Of a stretch of 17,223 nucleotides of DNA, positions 1 to 6,126 are shown in pieces. Location of the stretch: the NCBI GenBank assembly GCA_902782885.1, contig CACZOW010000129.1, positions 1 to 17,223 on the forward strand, written 5' to 3'. The position numbers and the translations under genes are program-made. The first letter of the stretch is position 1, and each line of letters begins with the position of its first letter. Source of the stretch: an uncultured Ruminococcus sp. (lineage in GTDB: Bacteria > Bacillota > Clostridia > UBA1212 > UBA1255). A model generated the notes under the pieces. The model saw only the letters and a program-made list of their open reading frames with translations. It searched no databases and was not told the origin of the DNA.

Positions 1-856
1 GCTGATACTCTCTGAATTCCGGAGACAGCGCTTCTTTGAAGCATACGGCCTTGCCGGCGATCACGTGCATCAGAGGACCGCCCTGCGTGCCCGGAAATAC
101 GGCTTTGTCGATGGCTTTGGCATACTTTTCCTTGCACAGGATCAGGCCGCCTCTGGGGCCGCGTAGCGTTTTGTGAGTGGTGGTGGTGACAAAGTCGGCG
201 TAAGGCACCGGACTGGGATGCAGACCGGCGGCAACGAGGCCGGCGATGTGGGCCATATCCACCATCAGCATTGCCCCCGCGCTGTCGGCGATCTCGCGGA
301 ACCGCGCGAAGTCAATGATCCGCGGATACGCGCTGGCACCCGCGATTATCAGCTTCGGACGGCATTCCTGCGCAAGCGCGGCAAGTTTGTCGTAGTCAAT
401 GCGCTGGGTGGATTCGTCCACTTCGTAAGGCACGATGTTGAACCATTTGCCGGACATATTGACCGGACTGCCGTGGGTCAGATGGCCGCCGTGAGCCAGG
501 CTCATGCCCATCACGGTATCCCCCGGCTCCAGCGCCGCAAAGAACACCGCCATATTAGCCTGAGCGCCGGCGTGCGGCTGCACGTTGGCGTGTTCCGCGC
601 CGAACAGTTCTTTCGCCCGGTCGATAGCCAGCTGCTCCACGACGTCAACGTATTCGCAGCCGCCGTAATACCGCTTCCCGGGATATCCTTCGGCATATTT
701 ATTGGTCAGCGGACTGCCGACTGCCTGCAGTACGGCTTCCGACACGAAGTTTTCAGAGGCGATAAGCTCGATCTTGGTGCGCTGGCGGTTGACTTCCAGG
801 TCAACGGCGGCGGCGAGCTCGGGGTCAACTTTCCGGATGATTTCTGAATCGTACAT
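1..856 (-). CDS. glyA: Serine hydroxymethyltransferase, 3' end cut by window edge
   Basis: PLP-dependent cytosolic enzyme that interconverts serine and glycine with transfer of the one-carbon unit to tetrahydrofolate; it feeds methylene-THF to thymidylate, purine and methionine synthesis. I translated 285 residues from the ATG at 856; the family is about 410-420 residues, so roughly the last third lies outside the window. Visible landmarks are the LIASENF segment near residue 31, the NKYAEGYPGKRYYGG substrate/cofactor loop (52-66), the SLAHGGHLTHG segment (119-129), VDMAHIAGLVAAG (199-211) and the PLP-lysine motif TTTTHKTLRGPRGG, with the Schiff-base lysine at residue 229. The start is chosen because AGGAGG at 870-865 lies 8 bases upstream; the ATG at 863 is in another frame and only one base from that site. 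It has its own sigma-A type promoter (889-917). Family assignment is near certain. Confidence 0.97.
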   Translation of the reverse strand, partial: MYDSEIIRKVDPELAAAVDLEVNRQRTKIELIASENFVSEAVLQAVGSPLTNKYAEGYPGKRYYGGCEYVDVVEQLAIDRAKELFGAEHANVQPHAGAQANMAVFFAALEPGDTVMGMSLAHGGHLTHGSPVNMSGKWFNIVPYEVDESTQRIDYDKLAALAQECRPKLIIAGASAYPRIIDFARFREIADSAGAMLMVDMAHIAGLVAAGLHPSPVPYADFVTTTTHKTLRGPRGGLILCKEKYAKAIDKAVFPGTQGGPLMHVIAGKAVCFKEALSPEFREYQ

Positions 857-888
857 TGAACATACCTCCTTGAAACAGGTACCCGACT

Positions 889-917
889 ATTATACCTTTT
901 GAAGTGATAAGTTACAA
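889..917 (-). promoter_or_regulatory. Sigma-A type promoter for glyA
   Basis: Reading the minus strand, a -35 box TTGTAA (917-912, four of six consensus bases), a 17-base spacer and a perfect -10 box TATAAT (894-889). Transcription would start near 882, giving a leader of about 26 bases that holds the AGGAGG site. The -35 box falls inside the heptamer array at 902-936, so the repeat supplies part of the promoter. Confidence 0.8.
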
Positions 918-936
918 GTTTTAAGTTTTAAGTTAT
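902..936. repeat. Tandem heptamer array, AAGTTTT-type, five copies
   Basis: On the plus strand the bases read as five consecutive 7-mers: AAGTGAT, AAGTTAC, AAGTTTT, AAGTTTT, AAGTTAT. The unit always begins AAGT and the last three positions vary. It is much more AT-rich than the flanking genes and contains the glyA -35 box. It is separated by two A residues from a second heptamer array with a different unit. Confidence 0.85.
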
Positions 937-938
937 AA

Positions 939-970
939 TTTGCCATTTGCCATTTGCAATTTGCCATTTG
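939..970. repeat. Tandem heptamer array, TTTGCCA-type, about 4.6 copies
   Basis: On the plus strand: TTTGCCA, TTTGCCA, TTTGCAA, TTTGCCA, then TTTG. The array ends one base before the mutS2 stop codon (972-974). Same period of seven as the neighbouring AAGTTTT-type array but a different unit sequence. No spacer, so not a CRISPR; no stem-loop with a U-tract, so not an intrinsic terminator. Confidence 0.85.
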
Positions 971-971
971 A

Positions 972-3410
972 CTAATGTTTTACTTTCGCCACCGTCACGC
1001 CCAGATCGCCTTCTCCGAAGGAACCGTCGCGGAAATCTTTGACGTGTTTGTGGCCGCGCAGGAAATTCTGCACGCCGCGCCGCAGCGCGCCGGTGCCCTT
1101 GCCGTGAATGATGCGGAAGGATTCCTGCCCGGACAGCAGCGAATCGTTGATGAGCCGTTCGATCAGTTCCGTGGCTTCTTCCACCGTCATGCCGCGCACG
1201 TCGAGTTCGGATCTGACGTTGGCCGCGGTCGTGACGATGCGGTCGCCGCTCGGGCGCGCATTGCGGTTCTTTTGCGCGTTGGCCGCGCGTCTTTCGGACT
1301 CGCTGCGTCCGGGGGCAATATCATCCGCCTTCGCGTACAGTTTGACCACGCCTGCCTGCACGTATACCGTGCCGTCCGGTTTTGCGGGCGCCAATACGGT
1401 CGCGTCGCAGTTCAGGCTGATCAGCCGCACGCTGTCGCCGGCTTTAAGCGTCTTTATATCCAGGGTGCCGCTGTCGACCGTTTCCGGAGCGGGTCCGTAC
1501 GCGGCGATGTCCGCTTCCAGCTCCGCGGCGGTCTTCTCGAATTCCCGTTTGGCGGCCTCGGCGGCTTTTACGGCGTCGCTGCCCCCCAGCAGCGCGGCGC
1601 GGCGGATATCCGTGAGCATCTTTTCGGCGGCGATGCGGGCTTTGTTGTCCGCTTCCCTGGCCCGGACCGACGCGCGGTATTTTAATTCCGCGGATTCGCG
1701 TATCAGAGCGTCGCGCTGTTCTCTCGCCTCATCCGCGAGCTGCTGCGCTTCGCGCTTGAGCCGGGCGCTTTCTTCCATTGCCGCTTCGGTCTCGGCGCGG
1801 TTCTTTTCGATGCCTCTGAGCATATCCTCAAAGCGCAGGTCTTCGGCGGTGATGAATTCTTTTGCCCGCGCAACAACTTCGGGCGCCAGTCCCAGTTTTT
1901 CGGAAATGGCGAAAGCGTTGCTCTTGCCCGGCACGCCGATCAGCAGCCGGTATGTGGGCGCGAGGGTCTCGACGTCAAATTCGCAGCAGGCGTTGATGAA
2001 GCCCGGCGTCGTGGACGCGAACACTTTTAGCTCGCTGTAGTGCGTGGTGGCAATAACGTCCGCGCCGCGGCCGTACACATTTTCCAGAATGGACATTGCC
2101 AGCGCCGCGCCTTCCGTGGGATCGGTGCCCGCGCCCAGTTCGTCGAACAGTACCAGCGACTGCGCGTCCGCTTCCCGGAGTATGCCGGTGATATTGCGCA
2201 TGTGGGCGGAAAACGTGCTCAGGTTCTGCGCGATGCTCTGCTCGTCGCCAATGTCCGCAAAAACCGCGTTAAACGCGCAAATAAGGCTGTTTTCCGCGGC
2301 GGGTATAAGCAGACCGCTCTGCGCCATAAGATGCAAAAGACCCACCGTTTTGAGCGTTACGGTCTTGCCGCCGGTGTTGGGACCGGTGATGATCATTGCC
2401 CGCGCCGGGATGCCGGTCTCCGCGTCTTCGATACCCAGCCTCACGGTGATCGGCACAGCTTTGCGGCGGTCCAGCAGCGGATGGCGCGCCTTTTTAAGAT
2501 CGATGCGTCCGTCGGTGTTGATGCCGGGTTTTACCGCGTTAAGAGAGAGCGCGTACGCCGCCTTGGCGAAGGTGAAATCCAGATACGAAATGAGGGAGAG
2601 GTCTTCGCGCAGCACACCGGAGTTTTCCGCCACCTGTTCGCTCAGATCTTTCAGAATGCGCTGGATCTCTTCCTGCTCCTGCACTTTCAGCTCGCGGATC
2701 TTGTTGTTGGATTCCACCACGAACGCGGGCTCCACGAACAGCGTCTGACCGGAGGCGGAGGTATCGTGAACGATGCCCGGCACGTCTGCGCGGTTCTCTA
2801 TCTTTACGGGTACACAGTACCGGTCGCCGCGTACGGTAACGATGGCGTCCTGCAGTACTTTAGAGTATTTTGAAGAATGCGTCAGCTCATTCAGTTTGTC
2901 TTTGATGGAGTTCTGCAGCTGGAATATCTTGCGGCGCACTTCCGAGAGGCCAGGGCTGGCGTCGTCGGCGATCTCTTCTTCGGACAATATGCACCTTATT
3001 ATCTCCTGCTCCAGGTGTTTTAGCGGAACGAGCCGGTCGATCATCGCTTCGGTGGTGGACAATTGCTGCGCGTCCGTATTATCGCTGAGCGCGCCGTAAG
3101 TGATCATACGGCGTACGGAAGTGAGCAGCGAGGAAACGCCCAGCAGATCCGCGTTGTTCAGCACCGCTTCGGTCTCCGCGCGGCGGAACACGCCGCCCAG
3201 GTCGCGCACTCCGGAGCCCGGTGCGCTTCCGCGTTTCAGAACGCAGTTGACCGCGTCTTCGGTCTCGGTGAGCAGGCGCGTTATTTCATCCACGTCATCC
3301 GTGGGTTCCAGTTCCCGCGCGTATCTTTTTGACAGTTCGCAGCTGCAGAGATCTTCCACGGCCTGCGTGATCTTGTCGAATTCCAGTATTTTTAAAACTT
3401 TATCATCCAT
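972..3410 (-). CDS. mutS2: MutS2 ATPase/Smr nuclease (recombination suppressor, ribosome-collision factor)
   Basis: Cytosolic 812-residue protein, of normal MutS2 length. MutS2 lacks the mismatch-recognition domain of MutS; in Bacillota it is linked to suppression of homologous recombination and, in B. subtilis, to splitting collided ribosomes. Domains in order: N-terminal clamp/lever region (about 1-320); MutS-type ATPase with Walker A GPNTGGKT at 343-350, Walker B ending in Asp423-Glu424 of LVLFDELGAGTDP, and the ATTHYSE signature around 454-460; long charged coiled coil (about 520-635); C-terminal Smr domain with LDVRG at 736-740 and HGKGTG at 769-774. The start ATG at 3410 has GAGG 7 bases upstream; upstream in-frame starts (to 3524) would run into the J-protein gene and add no family sequence. 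It is last in the DUF5685 / J-protein / mutS2 run, 35 bases after the J-protein stop. I see no terminator after it. Confidence 0.97.
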   Translation of the reverse strand: MDDKVLKILEFDKITQAVEDLCSCELSKRYARELEPTDDVDEITRLLTETEDAVNCVLKRGSAPGSGVRDLGGVFRRAETEAVLNNADLLGVSSLLTSVRRMITYGALSDNTDAQQLSTTEAMIDRLVPLKHLEQEIIRCILSEEEIADDASPGLSEVRRKIFQLQNSIKDKLNELTHSSKYSKVLQDAIVTVRGDRYCVPVKIENRADVPGIVHDTSASGQTLFVEPAFVVESNNKIRELKVQEQEEIQRILKDLSEQVAENSGVLREDLSLISYLDFTFAKAAYALSLNAVKPGINTDGRIDLKKARHPLLDRRKAVPITVRLGIEDAETGIPARAMIITGPNTGGKTVTLKTVGLLHLMAQSGLLIPAAENSLICAFNAVFADIGDEQSIAQNLSTFSAHMRNITGILREADAQSLVLFDELGAGTDPTEGAALAMSILENVYGRGADVIATTHYSELKVFASTTPGFINACCEFDVETLAPTYRLLIGVPGKSNAFAISEKLGLAPEVVARAKEFITAEDLRFEDMLRGIEKNRAETEAAMEESARLKREAQQLADEAREQRDALIRESAELKYRASVRAREADNKARIAAEKMLTDIRRAALLGGSDAVKAAEAAKREFEKTAAELEADIAAYGPAPETVDSGTLDIKTLKAGDSVRLISLNCDATVLAPAKPDGTVYVQAGVVKLYAKADDIAPGRSESERRAANAQKNRNARPSGDRIVTTAANVRSELDVRGMTVEEATELIERLINDSLLSGQESFRIIHGKGTGALRRGVQNFLRGHKHVKDFRDGSFGEGDLGVTVAKVKH

Positions 3411-3445
3411 TTTTATACCTCGGTCATAACTCGGAAAAACGCGGT

Positions 3446-4135
3446 TCAGCAGCAGATCACCGGTCCGAAGTTTCCGCCCATGCATATCGAAGAGCAGAGA
3501 CAGCAATCGCGCAGCGAAACGCAATAGTCGCGTTCGGACGCGCTTTCACGGGCCCTTCTGTCGTACTCCTGAGCGGCGCGACGGTAATATTCGGCTTTGG
3601 TGCGGAACGTTTCGTTGGACGGATCCATTGCCGACGCGGTATTGTAGCAGTTGTACGCGGCGGAATAGCGGCCCATGCTTTCGTTGACGATGCCCGCAAG
3701 ATAATACCATACGGCGTCGCGCTGCGCTTCGGGTATGTTGTTCAGGGCAATATATGCCTGGAATATATAGCCGGAGCGTATCATGCGCACGATCTCGGCG
3801 TAGCGCTGGTCGGCGGCAAAACCTTCGTCTCCCGCGGAGGCGCTGCCGGTCCCGCCGGTGCCGTACTGCGAATACGGACCGTAATAGCTGCCGTATGCGC
3901 GGCCCGAAGCAGGTCCGGCGCTGCCGGACGAAGATTCGCTATCCTTACCGGAGCGGATGGCCTGGATCTTATCGTACGCGGCGTTGACTTCGCGTATCTT
4001 TTCTTCGGCCACCGGCGCCATGGGATCATCCCGGTAGCGGTCCGGATGGTATTTTTTGACCAGTTCGCGGTACGCTTTTTTTATTTCCTCATCGGATGCG
4101 GACGGAGAAACGCCCAGAACTTTATACGGATCCAT
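3446..4135 (-). CDS. J-domain protein with TPR-like helices and Cys-rich C-terminus
   Basis: 229 residues. Residues 1-65 are a type III (DnaJ-like, no zinc-finger or CTD) J-domain that should stimulate an Hsp70/DnaK ATPase: helix II, then HPD at 30-32, then a helix III ending near residue 60. Residues 66-105 are a flexible Ser/Gly/Tyr-rich linker. Residues 106-197 form helix pairs resembling TPR repeats (SGYIFQAYIALNNIP; WYYLAGIVNESMGRYSAAYNCYNTASAMDP). The last 25 residues hold seven cysteines (205, 211, 212, 214, 218, 228, 229) ending in Cys-Cys, which suggests metal or thiol chemistry or membrane contact; this is inference. The start at 4135 gives a J-domain starting MDPYKVLGV and has GGAGG 9 bases upstream. 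The gene overlaps the DUF5685 stop by 14 bases, so the two are probably translationally coupled. Client unknown. Confidence 0.9.
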   Translation of the reverse strand: MDPYKVLGVSPSASDEEIKKAYRELVKKYHPDRYRDDPMAPVAEEKIREVNAAYDKIQAIRSGKDSESSSGSAGPASGRAYGSYYGPYSQYGTGGTGSASAGDEGFAADQRYAEIVRMIRSGYIFQAYIALNNIPEAQRDAVWYYLAGIVNESMGRYSAAYNCYNTASAMDPSNETFRTKAEYYRRAAQEYDRRARESASERDYCVSLRDCCLCSSICMGGNFGPVICC

Positions 4136-5009
4136 GCGCGTTGTCCTCCCGGCCGCGTTCCGAAACTCCGCGGTCAATAAAAGCAAGCCCTTCGCCGAAC
4201 AGATTGTCCATGAAGCCTTCGGTATCCGGATCCGGTCTGCCTTCATGCAGCTGTTTAAGCGTCTGCCAGCACTTTTCCGCCTCCATGATGCAGTGCGTGC
4301 GTACCAGTGCGTCCGCTTCCGACTCGTTCGAATCGCCGAGCCGTTCGTTGTAGATGTTGAAATTTCCGCGCTTGCGGTCACGGATACGGTCGTCCGCGGC
4401 GTCAACAAGCATTATCCAGCGGCCGAGGGAACTGCCGAGCCCGTACAGCGCGTCGCTGTAAATGCTCGCGATCATTCCGTCAACGGTAAATACCCTGCCG
4501 AGCAGTTCCGCAAAGGGCGCGGTGAAGTCGTCGATATCCTGCGTACGGGCTTTTTCCAGTTCGGACAAGCGGTCGAGTTTTCCGCGTATATACTCGTAAA
4601 GTTCGGGATACGCGGTTCGGGCGCGCTTTAATCCTTTGCGCCAGGCGGCTTTCGCGGCGCGGCCTTTAATCCTGAGACCACTGCCGTCGGCAATATTGTC
4701 CTCCGCGGCGCAGGAAGCCAGAATGATATTGACCCGCGCGGCATAAGAGATCCCCGGCGTGACTTTGAAGTACGGATGGGGATGCGCCGGATGGAGCGCG
4801 CATTTGCCCCTGACCGTCTCCGGTTCGCCTTCGAGGGCGCAGTAATCTACCAGCATCGCCAGAACAGCGGCCTCGTATGTCAGCGACAGCCGGGAGAACT
4901 GACCGAGCAGTTTGCCCATGGTCTTGCAGACGCCGCAGTAATATGCCTTGTATTTGTCGTATTCCCTGATCCTCAGGTTCGGAACGAATGCCCGCGTGTA
5001 GCCGAAAAT
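4122..5009 (-). CDS. DUF5685 family protein, ATT start codon
   Basis: 295 residues if begun at ATT (5009-5007). I recognise the family from its N-terminus: Phe-Gly-Tyr at 2-4, then VPNLRIREYDKYKAYYCGVCKTMGK, with a CxxC pair at Cys25 and Cys28. Other landmarks are CALHPAHPHP after residue 69, an Asp/Glu-containing helix around 105-112 (ASCAAEDNIADG) and LGRWIMLVDAADDRIRD around residues 194-210, an Asp-rich helix that could bind metal. No signal peptide or membrane segment stands out. The function of the family is not known to me. The nearest in-frame ATG (4919) would remove 30 conserved residues including the CxxC, whereas ATT has GGAGG at an ideal 8-base distance and gives the expected MFGY-like beginning. 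The gene follows the pfkA terminator directly and overlaps the J-domain gene by 14 bases. Confidence 0.85.
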   Translation of the reverse strand: MFGYTRAFVPNLRIREYDKYKAYYCGVCKTMGKLLGQFSRLSLTYEAAVLAMLVDYCALEGEPETVRGKCALHPAHPHPYFKVTPGISYAARVNIILASCAAEDNIADGSGLRIKGRAAKAAWRKGLKRARTAYPELYEYIRGKLDRLSELEKARTQDIDDFTAPFAELLGRVFTVDGMIASIYSDALYGLGSSLGRWIMLVDAADDRIRDRKRGNFNIYNERLGDSNESEADALVRTHCIMEAEKCWQTLKQLHEGRPDPDTEGFMDNLFGEGLAFIDRGVSERGREDNAHGSV

Positions 5010-5022
5010 ACTTATCCCCTCC
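5007..5022 (-). promoter_or_regulatory. Shine-Dalgarno plus ATT initiation codon of the DUF5685 gene
   Basis: Minus strand: GGAGGGG (5022-5016), then ATAAGT, then ATT (5009-5007), followed by TTC GGC TAC. The frame upstream of ATT has no ATG, GTG or TTG before it enters pfkA; the only other non-standard option, ATA at 5015-5013, overlaps the Shine-Dalgarno too closely. Family members begin Met-Phe-Gly-Tyr, matching ATT-TTC-GGC-TAC. AUU initiation is established for infC, where it serves IF3-dependent control. A sequencing error changing ATG to ATT is the main alternative. Confidence 0.65.
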
Positions 5023-5025
5023 GGT

Positions 5026-5063
5026 AAAAAAACGTCCGGCAGAAGTGTTGACCGCCGCCGGAC
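5026..5063 (-). terminator. Intrinsic terminator after pfkA
   Basis: Minus strand: GTCCGGC (5063-5057), a 16-base loop, GCCGGAC (5040-5034), one G, then seven T (5032-5026). The 7-bp stem is GC-rich and perfect. It begins 16 bases after the pfkA stop. The T run ends only three bases before the Shine-Dalgarno of the next gene, so it also sits in that gene's leader. Confidence 0.75.
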
Positions 5064-5079
5064 CCTGACTCGCCGCCGC

Positions 5080-6078
5080 TTACAGCGACAGCATCTTGCT
5101 GGCTTCGATCATATCCGGATCCAGCGATTTGGTCATGTTGAGCGCTTCGTCAATATCGATCGCGATATACTTTTCGTTCTTTTCGGCGATGATCTTGTTG
5201 CGTTCGCCGGCCGCCAGAACTTCGGTGGCCTTCATCGCCATCAGGCTGGCCGCAACACGGTCTTTTACCGTGGGGCTGCCGCCGCGCTGCTGATAACCCA
5301 GGATCGTGGCGTTGGTGGAGATGCCGGTGATCTCTTCGATCTGTTTGGCGATCTCGATGGTGCCCCCTACTCCTTCGGCGATTATCACGATGTAGTGATG
5401 CTTGCCGCGGTTGCGGCAGCCGATTATAGGTTTGATGATGTCGGTGTTGATATCGAAGTGCTGTTCGGGCAAAATGCACGCCTCGGCGCCGTCGGCGATG
5501 GCGCAGCTGAGGGCAATATACCCTGCGCCCCTGCCCATGACTTCCACCACGCTGCAGCGTTCATGGGAGTACGCGGTATCCTTGATCTTATCGATGGCGT
5601 CTTTGACCGTGTTGAGCGCGGTATCGAATCCGATGGTGTAATCCGTGGAAGAGATATCGTTGTCGATCGTGGCCGGAATGCCGATGACGTTCATGCCCAC
5701 CTTCGCCAGATCGCGCGCGCCGCGGAAGGAACCGTCGCCGCCGATGATCACGATGGCATCGAGCTTGAACACCTGCGCCATGCGGTATCCTCTGAGTACG
5801 CCTTCCTGCGTCATGAATTCGGGACAGCGCGCCGTCTGCAGGATCGTGCCGCCGCGGTTCATGATATCCGACACCGAGCGGAGATTCATTTCATACATAT
5901 CGCCGGACAGCAGGCCTTCGTAGCCTTTCCGGATGCCGTAAACTTCAAATCCTCTGTATATGCCCGAACGGACGACGGCTCTGAGCGCCGCGTTCATGCC
6001 CGGGGCATCGCCGCCGGAAGTAAGTACGCCGATCCGCTTGGGTCTGCCGACAACATTTTCAATATTTTCTGCGCTCAT
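5080..6078 (-). CDS. pfkA: ATP-dependent 6-phosphofructokinase
   Basis: Cytosolic glycolytic enzyme that phosphorylates fructose 6-phosphate to fructose 1,6-bisphosphate; normally a tetramer under allosteric control. 332 residues, slightly longer than the 319-320 typical of bacterial PfkA because of about 13 extra N-terminal residues. Motifs: GVLTSGGDAPGMNAA (17-31, nucleotide phosphate loop), IIGGDGSF (111-118), PATIDND (135-141) with the catalytic base Asp139, and VVEVMGRGAGYIAL near 179-192. Gly116 corresponds to E. coli Gly104, which marks ATP rather than pyrophosphate use; Ala136 replaces Gly124, whereas PPi enzymes have Lys there. AGGAGGG lies 7 bases before the ATG. It closes the run that begins with the topoisomerase genes: 48 bases follow the FAD oxidoreductase stop, with a small hairpin but no clear promoter, and an intrinsic terminator follows. 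Confidence 0.96.
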   Translation of the reverse strand: MSAENIENVVGRPKRIGVLTSGGDAPGMNAALRAVVRSGIYRGFEVYGIRKGYEGLLSGDMYEMNLRSVSDIMNRGGTILQTARCPEFMTQEGVLRGYRMAQVFKLDAIVIIGGDGSFRGARDLAKVGMNVIGIPATIDNDISSTDYTIGFDTALNTVKDAIDKIKDTAYSHERCSVVEVMGRGAGYIALSCAIADGAEACILPEQHFDINTDIIKPIIGCRNRGKHHYIVIIAEGVGGTIEIAKQIEEITGISTNATILGYQQRGGSPTVKDRVAASLMAMKATEVLAAGERNKIIAEKNEKYIAIDIDEALNMTKSLDPDMIEASKMLSL

Positions 6079-6105
6079 AATGATCCCTCCTGATCTTGAT
6101 CGCGT

Positions 6106-6120
6106 GCGGCCGGAGGCCGC
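6106..6120. repeat. Perfect 6-bp GC hairpin in the oxidoreductase-pfkA gap
   Basis: Six-base arms GCGGCC and GGCCGC around a three-base loop, seven bases after the FAD oxidoreductase stop. No U-tract follows on either strand, so it is not an intrinsic terminator; in RNA it could act as an intercistronic stabiliser or processing/pausing hairpin. Chance occurrence in GC-rich DNA is possible. Confidence 0.5.
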
Positions 6121-6126
6121 GGTATA

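Noticed and set aside
902..970. CRISPR array or ordinary terminator between mutS2 and glyA
   Set aside because: Period is seven bases with no spacers, and there is no GC hairpin followed by a T run.
3411..3524. N-terminal extension of MutS2
   Set aside because: Overlaps the J-protein gene, adds residues foreign to the family, and the ATG at 3410 has a proper ribosome site.
4122..4919. DUF5685 gene starting at the ATG at 4919
   Set aside because: It would drop 30 conserved residues with the CxxC pair and has no good Shine-Dalgarno, whereas the ATT start at 5009 has an ideal one.
6106..6120. Intrinsic terminator between the oxidoreductase and pfkA
   Set aside because: Good hairpin but no U-tract; the next bases are ACGCGAT, so pfkA is probably in the same transcript.
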